Of a stretch of 64,000 nt of DNA, positions 23,989 through 32,895 are shown piece after piece (the first letter of the stretch is position 1; every line of letters starts with the position of its first letter). Under the pieces are notes generated by a model. That model was given only the letters and a program-made list of their open reading frames with translations, was not told the origin of the DNA and ran no database searches. Origin of the DNA: Thalassobius vesicularis (GTDB lineage Bacteria; Pseudomonadota; Alphaproteobacteria; Rhodobacterales; Rhodobacteraceae); the NCBI RefSeq assembly GCF_004799325.1, contig NZ_SSMD01000004.1, positions 248,001 to 312,000 on the forward strand, written 5' to 3'. The translations under genes were made by a program, and so were the position numbers.

Positions 23989-25098
23989 ATGAGCCGCACC
24001 GACACCCTGTTCCGCCCCGTTGATCTGGGCAAGCTGAGCCTGAAAAACCGCATCGTGATGGCGCCGATGACGCGCACGTTTTCGCCCGGCAACATTCCCA
24101 ACGATCTGGTGGTGGACTACTATCGCCGCCGCGCCGAAGGCGGTGTCGGCCTGATCATCACCGAGGGCACCTGCATCGATCACCCGGCGGCCAGCGGCTA
24201 TCCGAACGTGCCGTCTTTCTACGGCGAAGAGGCGCTGGCCGGCTGGAAGCGCGTTGTCGATGCCGTTCATGCGGCGGGGGGCAAGATCGCGCCGCAGCTG
24301 TGGCATGTGGGCGGCATTCGGCGCCCCGGCGTGAACCCCGGTGGGGCGACGCCCGGACACAGCCCCTCGGGGATGGCGCGGCCGGGCAAGGTGACGGGCC
24401 ATGCCATGACCCAGCAGGATATCGACGACGTGGTCGCCGGGTTTGCCAAGGCCGCGGCGGATGCCAAGCGGATCGGCTTTGACGCGATCGAGCTGCACGG
24501 CGCGCATGGCTATCTGATCGACCAGTTCTTCTGGGAGGGGACCAACCAGCGCGAGGACGGCTATAACGGCGATCTGGCTGCGCGGTCGCGCTTTGCGCTG
24601 GAGATCGTGCGCGCCGTTCGCGCCGCCGTTGGCCCGGATTTCCCGATCATCTTCCGCTTTTCGCAGTGGAAACAGCAGGATTACAGCGCGCGCCTGTGCG
24701 AAACCCCCGAGGCGCTGGGCGCGTTCCTGACCCCGCTGGCCGAGGCGGGCGTGGACATCTTCCATTGCTCGACCCGCCGGTTCTGGGAACCCGAGTTCGA
24801 AGGCAGCGACCTGAACCTGGCCGGGTGGGCGCGCAAGCTGACCGGCAAGCCCGCGATCACCGTGGGCAGCGTCGGGCTGAACGCCGACTTCCTGCCCGAT
24901 GACGGCACCGCCGATTTCCGCGAGGCCCAGCCCGCCAGCATCGACAACCTGCTGGAGCGCGCCGAGCGGGACGAGTTCGACCTGGTCGCCGTGGGCCGCG
25001 CGCTGATCGCCAACCCGGATTGGGCCAACCAGGTGCAGGCGGGCAATTTCGCGCATCTGGCCGCCTACGAAAAAGAGATGCTGCACAAGCTGCACTAA
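23989..25098 (+). CDS. Old yellow enzyme-family NADH:flavin oxidoreductase
   Basis: A 369-residue FMN-dependent (beta/alpha)8 oxidoreductase of the OYE family. The N-terminal KLSLKNRIVMAPMTRTFSPG, the QLWHVGGIRRPG segment, the substrate/flavin motif ELHGAHGYLIDQFFW near residue 170 and the RALIANPDWANQV C-terminus are all family-typical. Members reduce activated C=C bonds (enones, nitro-olefins) or, in related branches, demethylate amines. ATG 23989 follows AAAGGA with suitable spacing. It is transcribed alone and ends at a strong bidirectional terminator. Physiological substrate unknown. Confidence 0.92.
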   Translation: MSRTDTLFRPVDLGKLSLKNRIVMAPMTRTFSPGNIPNDLVVDYYRRRAEGGVGLIITEGTCIDHPAASGYPNVPSFYGEEALAGWKRVVDAVHAAGGKIAPQLWHVGGIRRPGVNPGGATPGHSPSGMARPGKVTGHAMTQQDIDDVVAGFAKAAADAKRIGFDAIELHGAHGYLIDQFFWEGTNQREDGYNGDLAARSRFALEIVRAVRAAVGPDFPIIFRFSQWKQQDYSARLCETPEALGAFLTPLAEAGVDIFHCSTRRFWEPEFEGSDLNLAGWARKLTGKPAITVGSVGLNADFLPDDGTADFREAQPASIDNLLERAERDEFDLVAVGRALIANPDWANQVQAGNFAHLAAYEKEMLHKLH

Positions 25099-25111
25099 GC
25101 CCTGAAACGCA

Positions 25112-25140
25112 AAAAGCCCCGGTGATGCACCGGGGCTTTT
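25112..25140. terminator. Bidirectional rho-independent terminator (OYE gene / pnp)
   Basis: A perfect 13-bp stem (25112-25124 with 25128-25140) around an ATG trinucleotide loop, with A-run and T-run built into the arms, so it works on both strands between two convergent genes. Confidence 0.9.
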
Positions 25141-25159
25141 CGTTTGTCCGAGGGGCGGA

Positions 25160-27301
25160 TTATTCCGCGTCGCCCTCTTTCGCTTCTTTTACGGCTTCTT
25201 TGCCGGTTTCCTGATCGACGACTTTCATCGACAGGCGCACCTTGCCGCGATCGTCAAAGCCCAGCAGCTTGACCCAAACCTCTTGGCCTTCTTTCAGGAC
25301 GTCCGAGGGGTGGTTCAGGCGGCGGTTTTCGATCTGGCTGACGTGCACCAGGCCGTCGCGCTTGCCGAAGAAGTTCACGAAGGCGCCGAAATCGACGATC
25401 TTCACGACCTTGCCTTTGTAGATGCCGCCTTCTTCGGGCTCGGCCACGATCGAGTAGATCATGTCGTATGCCTTCTGGATGGCTTCACCGTTGGCCGAAG
25501 CGATCTTGATGGTGCCGTCGTCGCTGATGTCGACCTTGGCGCCCGACACTTCGACGATTTCGCGGATGACCTTACCGCCCGAGCCGATCACTTCGCGGAT
25601 CTTGTCGGTGGGGATCTGCATGGTCTCGATGCGCGGCGCGTGGACGCTGAACGAGCCAGCACCCGACAGGGCCTTGTTCATCTCGCCCAGGATGTGCATC
25701 CGGCCCTCTTTGGCTTGTGCCAGGGCTTTCTCCATGATCTCGGGGGTGATGCCCGCGACCTTGATGTCCATCTGCAGCGAGGTGATGCCTGCTTCGGTAC
25801 CAGCCACTTTGAAGTCCATGTCGCCCAGGTGGTCTTCGTCACCCAGGATGTCGGTCAGAACGGCGTAGGAACCGTCATCTTCCAGCACCAGACCCATGGC
25901 CACACCGGCAACGGCCGATTTCAGCGGAACGCCTGCGTCCATCATGGACAGCGAGCCACCGCAAACCGATGCCATCGAGGACGAGCCGTTCGACTCGGTG
26001 ATCTCGGAGACAACGCGGATGGTGTAGGGGAAGTCGGTGGCGGCGGGTAGCACGGCTTGCAGCGCGCGCCATGCCAGCTTGCCGTGGCCGATTTCGCGGC
26101 GACCGGGCGAACCAACGCGGCCAACCTCGCCAACCGAGTACGGCGGGAAGTTGTAGTGCAGCAGGAAGTTCGAGCGGAAGTTCCCGTGCAGGGCGTCGAT
26201 GATCTGTTCGTCATCGCCGGTGCCCAGCGTGGTCACGACCAGGCCCTGGGTTTCACCGCGGGTGAACAGAGCCGAACCGTGGGTCCGCGGCAGCAGGCCG
26301 GTTTCGCACACGATCGGGCGCACCTGATCCAGCGCACGGCCGTCGATCCGCTTGCCTTCTTTCACGACGGTGCCGCGCAGAACCGAGGATTCCAGCTTTT
26401 TGATCGCCGGGCCCAGGTTGGCGTCGGCCAGTTGCTCTTCGGTCAGGGTGGCCTTGATGGCTTCCTTCGCGGCGGCAACGGCGGCGACGCGCTCTTGCTT
26501 GATGGTGATCGCGTAGGCGGCGCGCATCTGCTCTTCGCCGGCGGCTTTCACGACGTTGTACAGGTCCGAGTAATCCGGGGCGGCAAAGGCGAACGGCTCT
26601 TTCGCGGCGGATTCGGCCAGGCTGATGATCAGGTCGATCACCGGCTGGATCTGTGCGTGTGCAAAGGTCACGGCGCCCAGCATTTCGGCTTCGGTCAGCT
26701 CGTAAGCTTCGGATTCCACCATCATCACGGCGTCTTTGGTGCCGGCGACGACCAGGTCCAGACGCTGTTCAGGGTTGTTGCGCAGGGTCTGCATGTCATC
26801 GACGGACGGGTTCAGCACGTAGTCGCCATCGACGAAGCCAACGCGGCAGCCCGCGATCGGGCCCATGAACGGCACGCCCGAGATGGTCAGCGCGGCCGAA
26901 GCGGCGATCATGGCGACGACGTCGGGGTCGTTGACCAGGTCGTGGCTGAGCACGGTGCACATGACCAGCACTTCGTGCTTGAAGCCATCGACGAACAGCG
27001 GGCGGATCGGACGGTCGATCAGGCGCGCGGTCAGCGTTTCCTTTTCGGTCGGACGCGCTTCGCGCTTGAAGAAGCCACCCGGCACTTTACCGGCGGCGTA
27101 GTATTTTTCCTGGTAGTGGACGGTCAGCGGAAAGAAGTCCTGGCCCGGCTTCGGCTCTTTCGCGAAGGTCACGTTGGCCATGACCGAGGTCTCGCCCAGG
27201 GTGGCGATCACGGTGCCGTCGGCCTGACGGGCAATCTTGCCCGTTTCCAGTGTCAGCGTCTCATCGCCCCACTGCATGGTTTTGGTCGTAACGTTAAACA
27301 T
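25160..27301 (-). CDS. pnp: Polynucleotide phosphorylase
   Basis: A 713-residue PNPase, the usual alphaproteobacterial length. It degrades RNA 3'-to-5' by phosphorolysis and is a core part of the RNA degradosome. Two RNase PH domains are visible; the second carries the catalytic region with [20 protein letters not shown] and [22 protein letters not shown] domain ([20 protein letters not shown]) is near residue 560 and an S1 domain ([20 protein letters not shown]) near 625. ATG 27301 has AAGGATAC upstream. The C-terminus ends in an acidic tail. It lies downstream of rpsO in the classical order but separated by two extra genes. Confidence 0.98.
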   Translation of the reverse strand: MFNVTTKTMQWGDETLTLETGKIARQADGTVIATLGETSVMANVTFAKEPKPGQDFFPLTVHYQEKYYAAGKVPGGFFKREARPTEKETLTARLIDRPIRPLFVDGFKHEVLVMCTVLSHDLVNDPDVVAMIAASAALTISGVPFMGPIAGCRVGFVDGDYVLNPSVDDMQTLRNNPEQRLDLVVAGTKDAVMMVESEAYELTEAEMLGAVTFAHAQIQPVIDLIISLAESAAKEPFAFAAPDYSDLYNVVKAAGEEQMRAAYAITIKQERVAAVAAAKEAIKATLTEEQLADANLGPAIKKLESSVLRGTVVKEGKRIDGRALDQVRPIVCETGLLPRTHGSALFTRGETQGLVVTTLGTGDDEQIIDALHGNFRSNFLLHYNFPPYSVGEVGRVGSPGRREIGHGKLAWRALQAVLPAATDFPYTIRVVSEITESNGSSSMASVCGGSLSMMDAGVPLKSAVAGVAMGLVLEDDGSYAVLTDILGDEDHLGDMDFKVAGTEAGITSLQMDIKVAGITPEIMEKALAQAKEGRMHILGEMNKALSGAGSFSVHAPRIETMQIPTDKIREVIGSGGKVIREIVEVSGAKVDISDDGTIKIASANGEAIQKAYDMIYSIVAEPEEGGIYKGKVVKIVDFGAFVNFFGKRDGLVHVSQIENRRLNHPSDVLKEGQEVWVKLLGFDDRGKVRLSMKVVDQETGKEAVKEAKEGDAE

Positions 27302-27414
27302 CTAGCGTATCCTTATGGGAGCACTCCCGGCCCTCCGGGTCTCCCGTTTTGCATGGCGGCCCCATTGCCGCCGACCCCTCTATCAATCCTTCACGGCGCC
27401 GGGGTCCGGGCGCC
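27302..27414 (-). promoter_or_regulatory. Structured pnp leader
   Basis: The sequence upstream of pnp holds at least two consecutive hairpins: GGCGGC-N6-GCCGCC (27355-27372) and GGCGCC-N8-GGCGCC (27395-27414), plus a GGGAG/CTCCC pair near 27318-27344. In E. coli, PNPase represses its own mRNA through an RNase III-cleaved leader stem-loop; these structures could serve similarly. Folding is seen, autoregulation inferred. Confidence 0.45.
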
Positions 27415-27477
27415 ACGTCTCAGATAGGGGGGCCATATAGGAAAACGCGCGATTAGAAAAGTGCTGAGTTTGCAGGC

Positions 27478-27507
27478 AGGCCCCGCGTGCAGGGCCTGCC
27501 GGGGCCT
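27478..27507 (-). terminator. GC-rich hairpin after the phytochelatin-synthase-like gene
   Basis: AGGCCCCG (27478-27485) pairs with CGGGGCCT (27500-27507), immediately following the stop codon of the minus-strand gene at 27508. No T-run follows in that direction, so it may be a weak terminator or simply an mRNA 3' end structure. Confidence 0.35.
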
Positions 27508-28272
27508 TTATTTCATGATCCGGACCAGCCCGCCGGTTTCGCCTTCGAGCGGGCCATGTTCAGCCGAGGTGGGTTTCAGCAGCGCGGCCAGCAGGACGGG
27601 GGTGGGCGTCCAGTAGGGGATGTACCATTCCTGATCGACCTCGAGGATCAGCACCTTGTCGGCCTCGGCGTCATAGGCGCCGATCAGGGACACGTGCGGG
27701 CCGTCCCAGTCGCCGGTAACGACCCCTTGGTTGAAGTAGATCAGCAGGGCGTCGGTGGCGCTGGCCTCGTTCGCGGTCAGGGCGGCCTTCAGCGCGGCCA
27801 GGGTGTCGGCGCTGTCGTCGGCGGGTTTCCAGGGCGCGACCTCGGCCCCGTGCAGGCCGGTGACGTTGACGGCGGCGCGGGTGAACTCGACCAGCTGGTC
27901 GAACTTCACGCCATCCCCGCCTTCGGCGGACAGGGCGGACCAGTCGGCGCTGTTCACGGCCTCCAGCAGGGCGGGCTGGGTGGTGACGGTCTCCTCGGCC
28001 AGGGCGGGCAGGCCGCCAAGCCCGTTGAGCGCGGCCGTCACGGCAGCGATCGAGCAGGCCGAGGTGGTGAATTGCGGCTTCACGAAGGGGGAAAAGGCCC
28101 AGTAATCGGGCGCGTCATGGCTGCGCAGATAGGCGTTGTCGGCGGTGATCGGAACCGCGTTGGGGCCGAGTTTCGGCAGCGGCGTTTCCTCGGCCGCGCT
28201 GGCGGGCAGGGACAGGAAAAATGCACCCAGGGCCAGCGCGGCCAGGGGCGTCGTGGGGAACCGTAACGTCAT
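27508..28272 (-). CDS. Secreted phytochelatin synthase-like cysteine peptidase
   Basis: A 254-residue protein resembling the phytochelatin-synthase fold (papain-like). The N-terminus (MTLRFPTTPLAALALGAFFL, ending PASAAE) is a Sec signal peptide, cleaved near residue 27. A complete candidate triad is visible: C73 in TTSACSIAAVTAALN, H193 in GPHVSLIGAY and D213 in ILEVDQEWY, in the order and spacing of the family. Bacterial relatives often hydrolyse glutathione to gamma-Glu-Cys rather than polymerise it. The ATG at 28272 is chosen because it starts the signal peptide; the longer frame to 28329 adds non-signal residues. It sits alone between pnp and an acidic orphan gene. Confidence 0.8.
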   Translation of the reverse strand: MTLRFPTTPLAALALGAFFLSLPASAAEETPLPKLGPNAVPITADNAYLRSHDAPDYWAFSPFVKPQFTTSACSIAAVTAALNGLGGLPALAEETVTTQPALLEAVNSADWSALSAEGGDGVKFDQLVEFTRAAVNVTGLHGAEVAPWKPADDSADTLAALKAALTANEASATDALLIYFNQGVVTGDWDGPHVSLIGAYDAEADKVLILEVDQEWYIPYWTPTPVLLAALLKPTSAEHGPLEGETGGLVRIMK

Positions 28273-28437
28273 GATGAACACCAATGAAAGTTGGACAGCC
28301 GACGGTAGCATGGGCCGGTTTTCCGTCAATCGGGCGTGTTGGGCGACGTCGGGTCAGGGGCGGAGATGCGAAACCGCCAAAGGTCCGGGTGCACCTTTGG
28401 CGGTCAACGGGCCCGTCCGGACCGGATCGGCAGGGGA

Positions 28438-29355
28438 TCAGACGAGTTCGTCCAGTTCCTCTTCTTCCTGGCTTGGGTCTTCCTCGCCGGGTTCGTCGTC
28501 TTCCGAGGTCGCGCCCATATCCAGTGCGGCCATCAAGTTGAGGCCGCCATCGTCGGCCGGGCTGACGCCGTCCAGCGCGCCGTTGGCGATGGCCTCGTCA
28601 TAGGCGTCCAGCAGGTCGTCGGCGCTTTGCCAGCCACCCTCGGGGGCGTCGAGGCGGAACAGCTCGGTCGGGACTTCGATCGTGCTGCCATCGGGCAGGG
28701 TTTCCTCGGTCACGTTGAAGAAGATGACGGAGTCGACCTGGGTGATATTGTAATCGGGATCGTCGCCGAACTGGCTTTCGTAGAAGTTGACGTAGTTTTC
28801 GAACGTGCCTTCTTCGCCTTCGGGCAGGTTGTCCTCGAAGATGTAGACGCCGTTCGCGATGAAGCCGTTATCCGCCATCTCGATGCCGAAGCCGACCTTG
28901 TCGAAGGTGGGTTCGTCGTCGTCCTCGGGGTCTTCCTCGGAGACGCCCTTGATCGAGCCCGCGTCATTCGTGGTCGAGGTGGCGCGGATGCCGAACACGT
29001 CGATGTCATCCAGGCTGTTGATGTCCAGCGAGATGGTCAGGGTGTCGCCCTCGGTGACATAGGTTTCCTTGTCGGCGCCGTCCGGCCCCAGACCCGGATC
29101 GCTGAGTTTGACGGCGTCGTCCCACTGGATTTCCTGACCATCCAGTGTCCGGCCGTTCATGTTCAGCGCCTTGCCCAGATCGGCGCTGTCGCCGGAAAAT
29201 TCGTCATCGCCGAAGTAGACGGCGTTCACGTCCATCGCGCCTTCGTTGACGGTGATATCGGCCAGAAACTGGCCGGCGTTGTCGGGATCTTCGTACACTG
29301 TGACGGTGTAGGACAGCCCCTCGACCGAGTAAGAAAACGTTTTAACATCAGGCAT
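28438..29355 (-). CDS. Highly acidic hypothetical protein
   Basis: A 305-residue protein I do not recognise. It is very rich in Asp and Glu, with acidic clusters such as EEDPEDDDEPTFD and a C-terminal EDDEPGEEDPSQEEEELDEL tail, and has almost no lysine. There is no signal peptide. The N-terminus (MPDVKTFSYSVEGLSYTVTV) looks like beta strands, and the body has further beta-like segments such as GDTLTISLDINSLDDIDVFG. The composition and acidic C-terminus recall non-classically or type I secreted proteins, without clear RTX nonapeptides. ATG 29355 has GGGGAAG at 7-nt spacing. It lies between rpsO and the phytochelatin-synthase-like gene, with its own promoter-sized upstream region. Confidence 0.75.
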   Translation of the reverse strand: MPDVKTFSYSVEGLSYTVTVYEDPDNAGQFLADITVNEGAMDVNAVYFGDDEFSGDSADLGKALNMNGRTLDGQEIQWDDAVKLSDPGLGPDGADKETYVTEGDTLTISLDINSLDDIDVFGIRATSTTNDAGSIKGVSEEDPEDDDEPTFDKVGFGIEMADNGFIANGVYIFEDNLPEGEEGTFENYVNFYESQFGDDPDYNITQVDSVIFFNVTEETLPDGSTIEVPTELFRLDAPEGGWQSADDLLDAYDEAIANGALDGVSPADDGGLNLMAALDMGATSEDDEPGEEDPSQEEEELDELV

Positions 29356-29658
29356 GATAACTTCCCCAAGTAAATCGATCTGGTCAGGCGGGTGTCGCCT
29401 GACGAGTGCCGTAAGGGGCCAGATCGGTTGCTGACTTAATTCTGCCCGAAAGTTGCCACAATTTATGGGGTGGCCCGAGTCGACGGTGATCGTTTCAGGC
29501 GAAACAGATCGTTTCCGTTTTTGAAAAGCGGTGGGGCGGGGGCCTGTGCGGGCACGCAATGATGCGGTCGCAGGGCAGGTTTGGCGCCGTATGCGCGCAA
29601 AGAAAAACGCCCGCTTCGGGGAAGCGGGCGTTTCGGAGTTCCAGCGGAACCGGTCGGC
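29356..29658 (-). other. 303-bp intergenic region (acidic-protein leader plus rpsO terminator)
   Basis: It holds a leader hairpin, GTCAGGC-N7-GCCTGAC at 29383-29403, 28 nt upstream of the acidic protein's start, and the rpsO terminator at 29606-29634. The remaining ~200 nt presumably carries the acidic gene's promoter. No open frame here looks like a gene. Confidence 0.6.
29606..29634 (-). terminator. rpsO rho-independent terminator
   Basis: A 13-bp stem (29606-29618 with 29622-29634) and a 3-nt loop, followed on the minus strand by a TTTTTCTTT run, 25 nt after the rpsO stop. Confidence 0.88.
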
Positions 29659-29928
29659 TTAGCGACGCAGGCCCAGACGCTCGATCAGCGAGGCGTAACG
29701 GGCTTCGTCCTTGGCTTTCAGGTAGTCCAGCAGCTTACGACGCTGGGCAACCAGCTTCAGCAGGCCGCGGCGGCCGTGGTTGTCCTTGGTGTGAGTCTTG
29801 AAGTGCTCGGTCAGGGTGGCGATGCGCGACGACAGGATCGCAACCTGGACTTCGGGGGAACCGGTGTCGCCTGCTTTGGTGGCGAACTCTTTGATAACGC
29901 GGTTCTTTTCTTCAACGGTGATCGACAT
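29659..29928 (-). CDS. rpsO: 30S ribosomal protein S15
   Basis: Exactly 89 residues, the standard length of S15, which binds the central domain of 16S rRNA and bridges to 23S rRNA. Conserved segments are [41 protein letters not shown] and LDYLK. The start at 29928 (MSITVEEKN) has an AAGGAG site 6 nt upstream; a longer frame exists but is not used. It is followed by its own terminator. In many proteobacteria rpsO directly precedes pnp; here two genes intervene. Confidence 0.98.
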   Translation of the reverse strand: MSITVEEKNRVIKEFATKAGDTGSPEVQVAILSSRIATLTEHFKTHTKDNHGRRGLLKLVAQRRKLLDYLKAKDEARYASLIERLGLRR

Positions 29929-30069
29929 CGGGGTCTCCTTACGGTTAAGGGTTGGGGCCGTAGCCGGGATGTCGTCCAGCCAGGTCCATGGAGGTATCCG
30001 CCCCGGCACAGGCCGCAACGGATGCGCGCGTATACGGGGATTTTGCGTGAAAGGAAAGGGAAAACCGCC

Positions 30070-30999
30070 TTACAGCGCAGTGTCCGAGCGCGCGACCAAG
30101 GCGATGTCAGAGACGCTGAGCCCCGAGGCGCCGGACAGCGTGGCGACCTGCACCCCGTTGACCATCAGCGCCATCGTATCCGTGCCGTCAGTCGCGGGGA
30201 CGAGGTCAAGATCGGGTTCGGCGCCAGTGGTGTCGTCGTAGATCACGGCGAGGCGGTCAGACTCGGGGTCGAAATCCTGAACCGTGGTGGGATTGTCCAG
30301 CCAATCTCCGATCAGCACCATGTCGGCGCCGTTTCCTGTATCGATAAAATCACCCCCTCCGGCGATGATTGTGTCGTTGCCGTCGCCGCCATTGAGGAAG
30401 TCCGCCTCGGAATCATCGTCGCCGCGCAGCAGGTCGTTGCCTGCGCCACCGAACAATGTGTCGTTGCCTGCGCCGCCGGTCAGGGTGTCGTTGTCCAGCC
30501 CGCCGTGCAGGGCGTCGTCGCCTTCGCCACCGTCAAGGGAATCGTCGCCTGCGCCGCCGACGAGGCTGTCGCTGCCGTCATCGCCGCTGAGGCTGTCGTC
30601 GCCGTTATGGCCGAACAGGTGGTCGTCGCCCGCGCCGCCCGAGATGTCGTCCGCGCCGCCCTCGCCATGTAGGGTGTCAGAGCCGTCGCCGCCCAGCAGC
30701 GTATCCTCGCCGTCCCAGCCGTGCAGGTCGTCGTCGCCAGTGCCGCCGTCGACGACATCGTCGCCGCCGTAGCCGTTCAGCTGGTCGTCGCCCGCGCCGC
30801 CATCGATCACGTCACCCTCGGTGCCACCGGCCAGAATGTCGGCGCCGCCGCTGGGCTCGCCGGTGTCGATCGTGTCATCTTCGGCCGTACTGGTGTCGTC
30901 CGGATCGAGGTCAGTATCGTCGCTGAAATCACTGCCGATGAACACGGCGCTGACCGCCATGATGCCCAGCAAACCCGCAATAAGTAACATCTTTTTCAC
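30070..30999 (-). CDS. RTX-type calcium-binding repeat protein
   Basis: A 309-residue protein with an N-terminal hydrophobic helix (MLLIAGLLGIMAVSAVFIGS) acting as signal peptide or anchor, a short acidic linker, then about 15 RTX nonapeptide repeats of the GGxGxDxLx type (GGAGDDQLNGYGGDD..., GGAGNDTLFGGAGNDLLRG) over residues 60-210. The last ~90 residues form a beta-rich end domain with FIDTGNGADMVLIGDW and VQDFDPESDRLAV. The start is GTG 30999 or ATG 30990. Repeats should fold as a calcium-bound beta-roll outside the cytoplasm. Unlike classical type I substrates it has an N-terminal export signal. The function is not predictable from the repeats. Confidence 0.85.
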   Translation of the reverse strand: MKKMLLIAGLLGIMAVSAVFIGSDFSDDTDLDPDDTSTAEDDTIDTGEPSGGADILAGGTEGDVIDGGAGDDQLNGYGGDDVVDGGTGDDDLHGWDGEDTLLGGDGSDTLHGEGGADDISGGAGDDHLFGHNGDDSLSGDDGSDSLVGGAGDDSLDGGEGDDALHGGLDNDTLTGGAGNDTLFGGAGNDLLRGDDDSEADFLNGGDGNDTIIAGGGDFIDTGNGADMVLIGDWLDNPTTVQDFDPESDRLAVIYDDTTGAEPDLDLVPATDGTDTMALMVNGVQVATLSGASGLSVSDIALVARSDTAL

Positions 31000-31051
31000 C
31001 CACGGAATGGTCCGCCGGTATTACCGCATGTCGGGTCGAGTCGGTCAAAAC

Positions 31052-31366
31052 CTATTGGGTCGTCTGGTTAATCGCTGGTTGACCGCTGGCGGCGCGCTCG
31101 AATTCATTGGCCAGCTGGACCAGCCAGTCGCCGATGATGGGCAGGAAATCCAGATGCGACAGCCACCAGGTGATGATCGACACCAGCAGCGTCGCTCCCA
31201 GAACCGAGCCAAGCCCGAAGGCCAGCCCGCGCACGAATTGGAACACCACGCCCCGGATGACCGAGTTCTGCACGGTGATGAAACGGTGGCTGTTCAGCAC
31301 CTTCAGCTCTTTGGTCAACTGGTGGAGGGCGGCCAGCGTGTCGTCCTGCGGGGGCGGCTGAGTCAT
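31052..31366 (-). CDS. DUF5665-type small membrane protein
   Basis: A 104-residue protein with a basic, polar N-terminal region (LAALHQLTKELKVLNSHRFI), followed by one long or two short hydrophobic segments (VIRGVVFQFVRGLAFGLGSVLGATLLVSI, quoted in parts: FVRGLAFGLGSVLGATLLV). This arrangement fits the DUF5665 family, which has no known function. ATG 31366 overlaps the DUF1643 stop codon (ATGA), so the two are co-translated. An alternative start at 31390 would add eight residues. I infer an inner-membrane location with the N-terminus inside. Confidence 0.75.
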   Translation of the reverse strand: MTQPPPQDDTLAALHQLTKELKVLNSHRFITVQNSVIRGVVFQFVRGLAFGLGSVLGATLLVSIITWWLSHLDFLPIIGDWLVQLANEFERAASGQPAINQTTQ

Positions 31367-31887
31367 CGGGGATCCTTGGGCTGGTCCCATTTCTGGGGCT
31401 GCTGGGTATAGGCGATGTACAAAGGATGCTTTGGATGACCGTCCTTTGTCAGCCCCAGATGAAAGATCGGCAGGCCGGTGTTGCGCAGCAGCCGCGCCAC
31501 TTGCGCCCCACGGTCCAGATGGGCGCCGTGGGTGCCCCAGGCGGCGACGATCTGGTCGGCCCAGGCGCAGCTGTCGGTGATGGCGGCGTCATTGGCGGGG
31601 CCCACGGGATCGGCGGCGGCGCGCATGGCGCGGGGATCGGTGTCGCGCCAGGCAAAGATGTTGGTCACGCGGAACGCGCCAAAGCCCAGGGCGCGGGCGC
31701 GGCGCTCGCAGCGTTCGACGGTGGGGTCGTTCTGCACCTCGGTCGCGGTCGAGGGGTTGAGCATCACGAACAGCGCCTTGCGCCCCGCCGGATCCCAGGT
31801 GCGGGTCAGCAGATAGCGGTATTTCTCGCAGTCGGAATAGACGGCGGTCGAGTGGGCGTCGCCCTTTTGGAAATCGCGCGTGATCAT
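31363..31887 (-). CDS. DUF1643 domain-containing protein
   Basis: A 174-residue protein with the hallmark features of DUF1643: YRYLLTRTWDPAG, LFVMLNPSTATEVQNDPTVERC near residues 40-60, FRVTNIFAWRDTDPRAM, a WGTHG motif near residue 115 and FHLGLTKDGHPKHPLY at the end. The family is widespread in bacteria and phages and of unknown biochemical function. Soluble, no signal. It lies 39 nt downstream of truB and overlaps the DUF5665 start, forming the tail of the rbfA-truB transcript. Confidence 0.85.
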   Translation of the reverse strand: MITRDFQKGDAHSTAVYSDCEKYRYLLTRTWDPAGRKALFVMLNPSTATEVQNDPTVERCERRARALGFGAFRVTNIFAWRDTDPRAMRAAADPVGPANDAAITDSCAWADQIVAAWGTHGAHLDRGAQVARLLRNTGLPIFHLGLTKDGHPKHPLYIAYTQQPQKWDQPKDPR

Positions 31888-31926
31888 GGGCTGTTTGTGC
31901 CTGTGCCGCGCGGGCGGCGCAAGCGC

Positions 31927-32838
31927 TCAGTCCAGGTTGAACACGCGGTTGGGGTGCAGTTCGGCGCCTTGCAGGATGCCCACGGCCAGCGGTTTGCCGT
32001 TGTAAGAGGCCCAGCATTCCTCGCCAAACTCCACGTCATGGGCGATGACCATGCCGGGATTGCCGTTGCGCAGGCGGACGGCGCCGGCATCGGTGGCTTT
32101 GACTTCGGGCAGGTCGATCAGGCCTTCTTCGATCGGGCGCAGCAGGGCGTCCAGTTCGGGGGTGCGGGCCAGCTCGTTGATACGCTCGATGCTGACGCCG
32201 TCTTCGTCCGCGTCAAAGGGGCCGGACCAGACGCGGCGCAGCCATTCGACGTGGCCGTAACAGCCCAGAGCCTCGCCCAGATCGCGGGCGACGGCGCGGA
32301 CGTAGCCGCCCTTGCCGCAGGTCATTTCCAGCACCACGTGGTCGGCGTCGGGGCGGTCGTCCATGACCAGTTCCTCGACCCAGAGCGGGCGGGCCTCGAT
32401 CTCGAACTCTTCGTCGGCGCGGGCGAGTTTATAGGCGCGCTGCCCGTCGATTTTCACGGCCGAGAATTTCGGCGGCACCTGCATGATGTCACCCAGAAAG
32501 CCGCTGAGCGCCTCTTTGATCTGCTCGTCGGTGGGGCGCGCGTCGGATTGGGCGATCACTTCGCCTTCGGAGTCATCGGTGTTGGTGGCCTGCCCCAGAC
32601 GGACGCTGAAACGGTAGGCTTTCAGCGCGTCGGTGATGAAGGGGACGGTCTTGGTGGCCTCGCCCAAGGCGACGGCCAGAACGCCGGTGGCATCGGGGTC
32701 AAGCGTGCCCGCGTGGCCGGCCTTGTTGGCGTTGAAGGCCCATTTGACCTTGTTCACCACGGCGGTCGAGGTCATGCCCGCGGGCTTGTCCACCACCAGC
32801 CAGCCGGAAATATCGCGTCCCTTGCGTTTGCGTCCCAT
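31927..32838 (-). CDS. truB: tRNA pseudouridine(55) synthase
   Basis: A 303-residue TruB that converts U55 in the T-loop of tRNAs to pseudouridine. The N-terminal [20 protein letters not shown], the catalytic-aspartate motif [19 protein letters not shown] (Asp near residue 47) and the [20 protein letters not shown] block are all present; the C-terminal part carries a small PUA-like tail. ATG 32838. It sits downstream of rbfA and the glycosidase gene on the same strand, in the usual translation/RNA gene neighbourhood. Confidence 0.97.
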   Translation of the reverse strand: MGRKRKGRDISGWLVVDKPAGMTSTAVVNKVKWAFNANKAGHAGTLDPDATGVLAVALGEATKTVPFITDALKAYRFSVRLGQATNTDDSEGEVIAQSDARPTDEQIKEALSGFLGDIMQVPPKFSAVKIDGQRAYKLARADEEFEIEARPLWVEELVMDDRPDADHVVLEMTCGKGGYVRAVARDLGEALGCYGHVEWLRRVWSGPFDADEDGVSIERINELARTPELDALLRPIEEGLIDLPEVKATDAGAVRLRNGNPGMVIAHDVEFGEECWASYNGKPLAVGILQGAELHPNRVFNLD

Positions 32839-32895
32839 GATCCCGTTCCGTTCAATCGTTCAAGGGTGGCGACCTACGCCAAGCCGCCCGCGCTG

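Noticed and set aside
30284-30772. Possible tandem DNA repeat or CRISPR-like array
   Set aside because: The periodicity comes from RTX nonapeptide codons in the 30070-30999 gene; units are not identical and there are no spacers.
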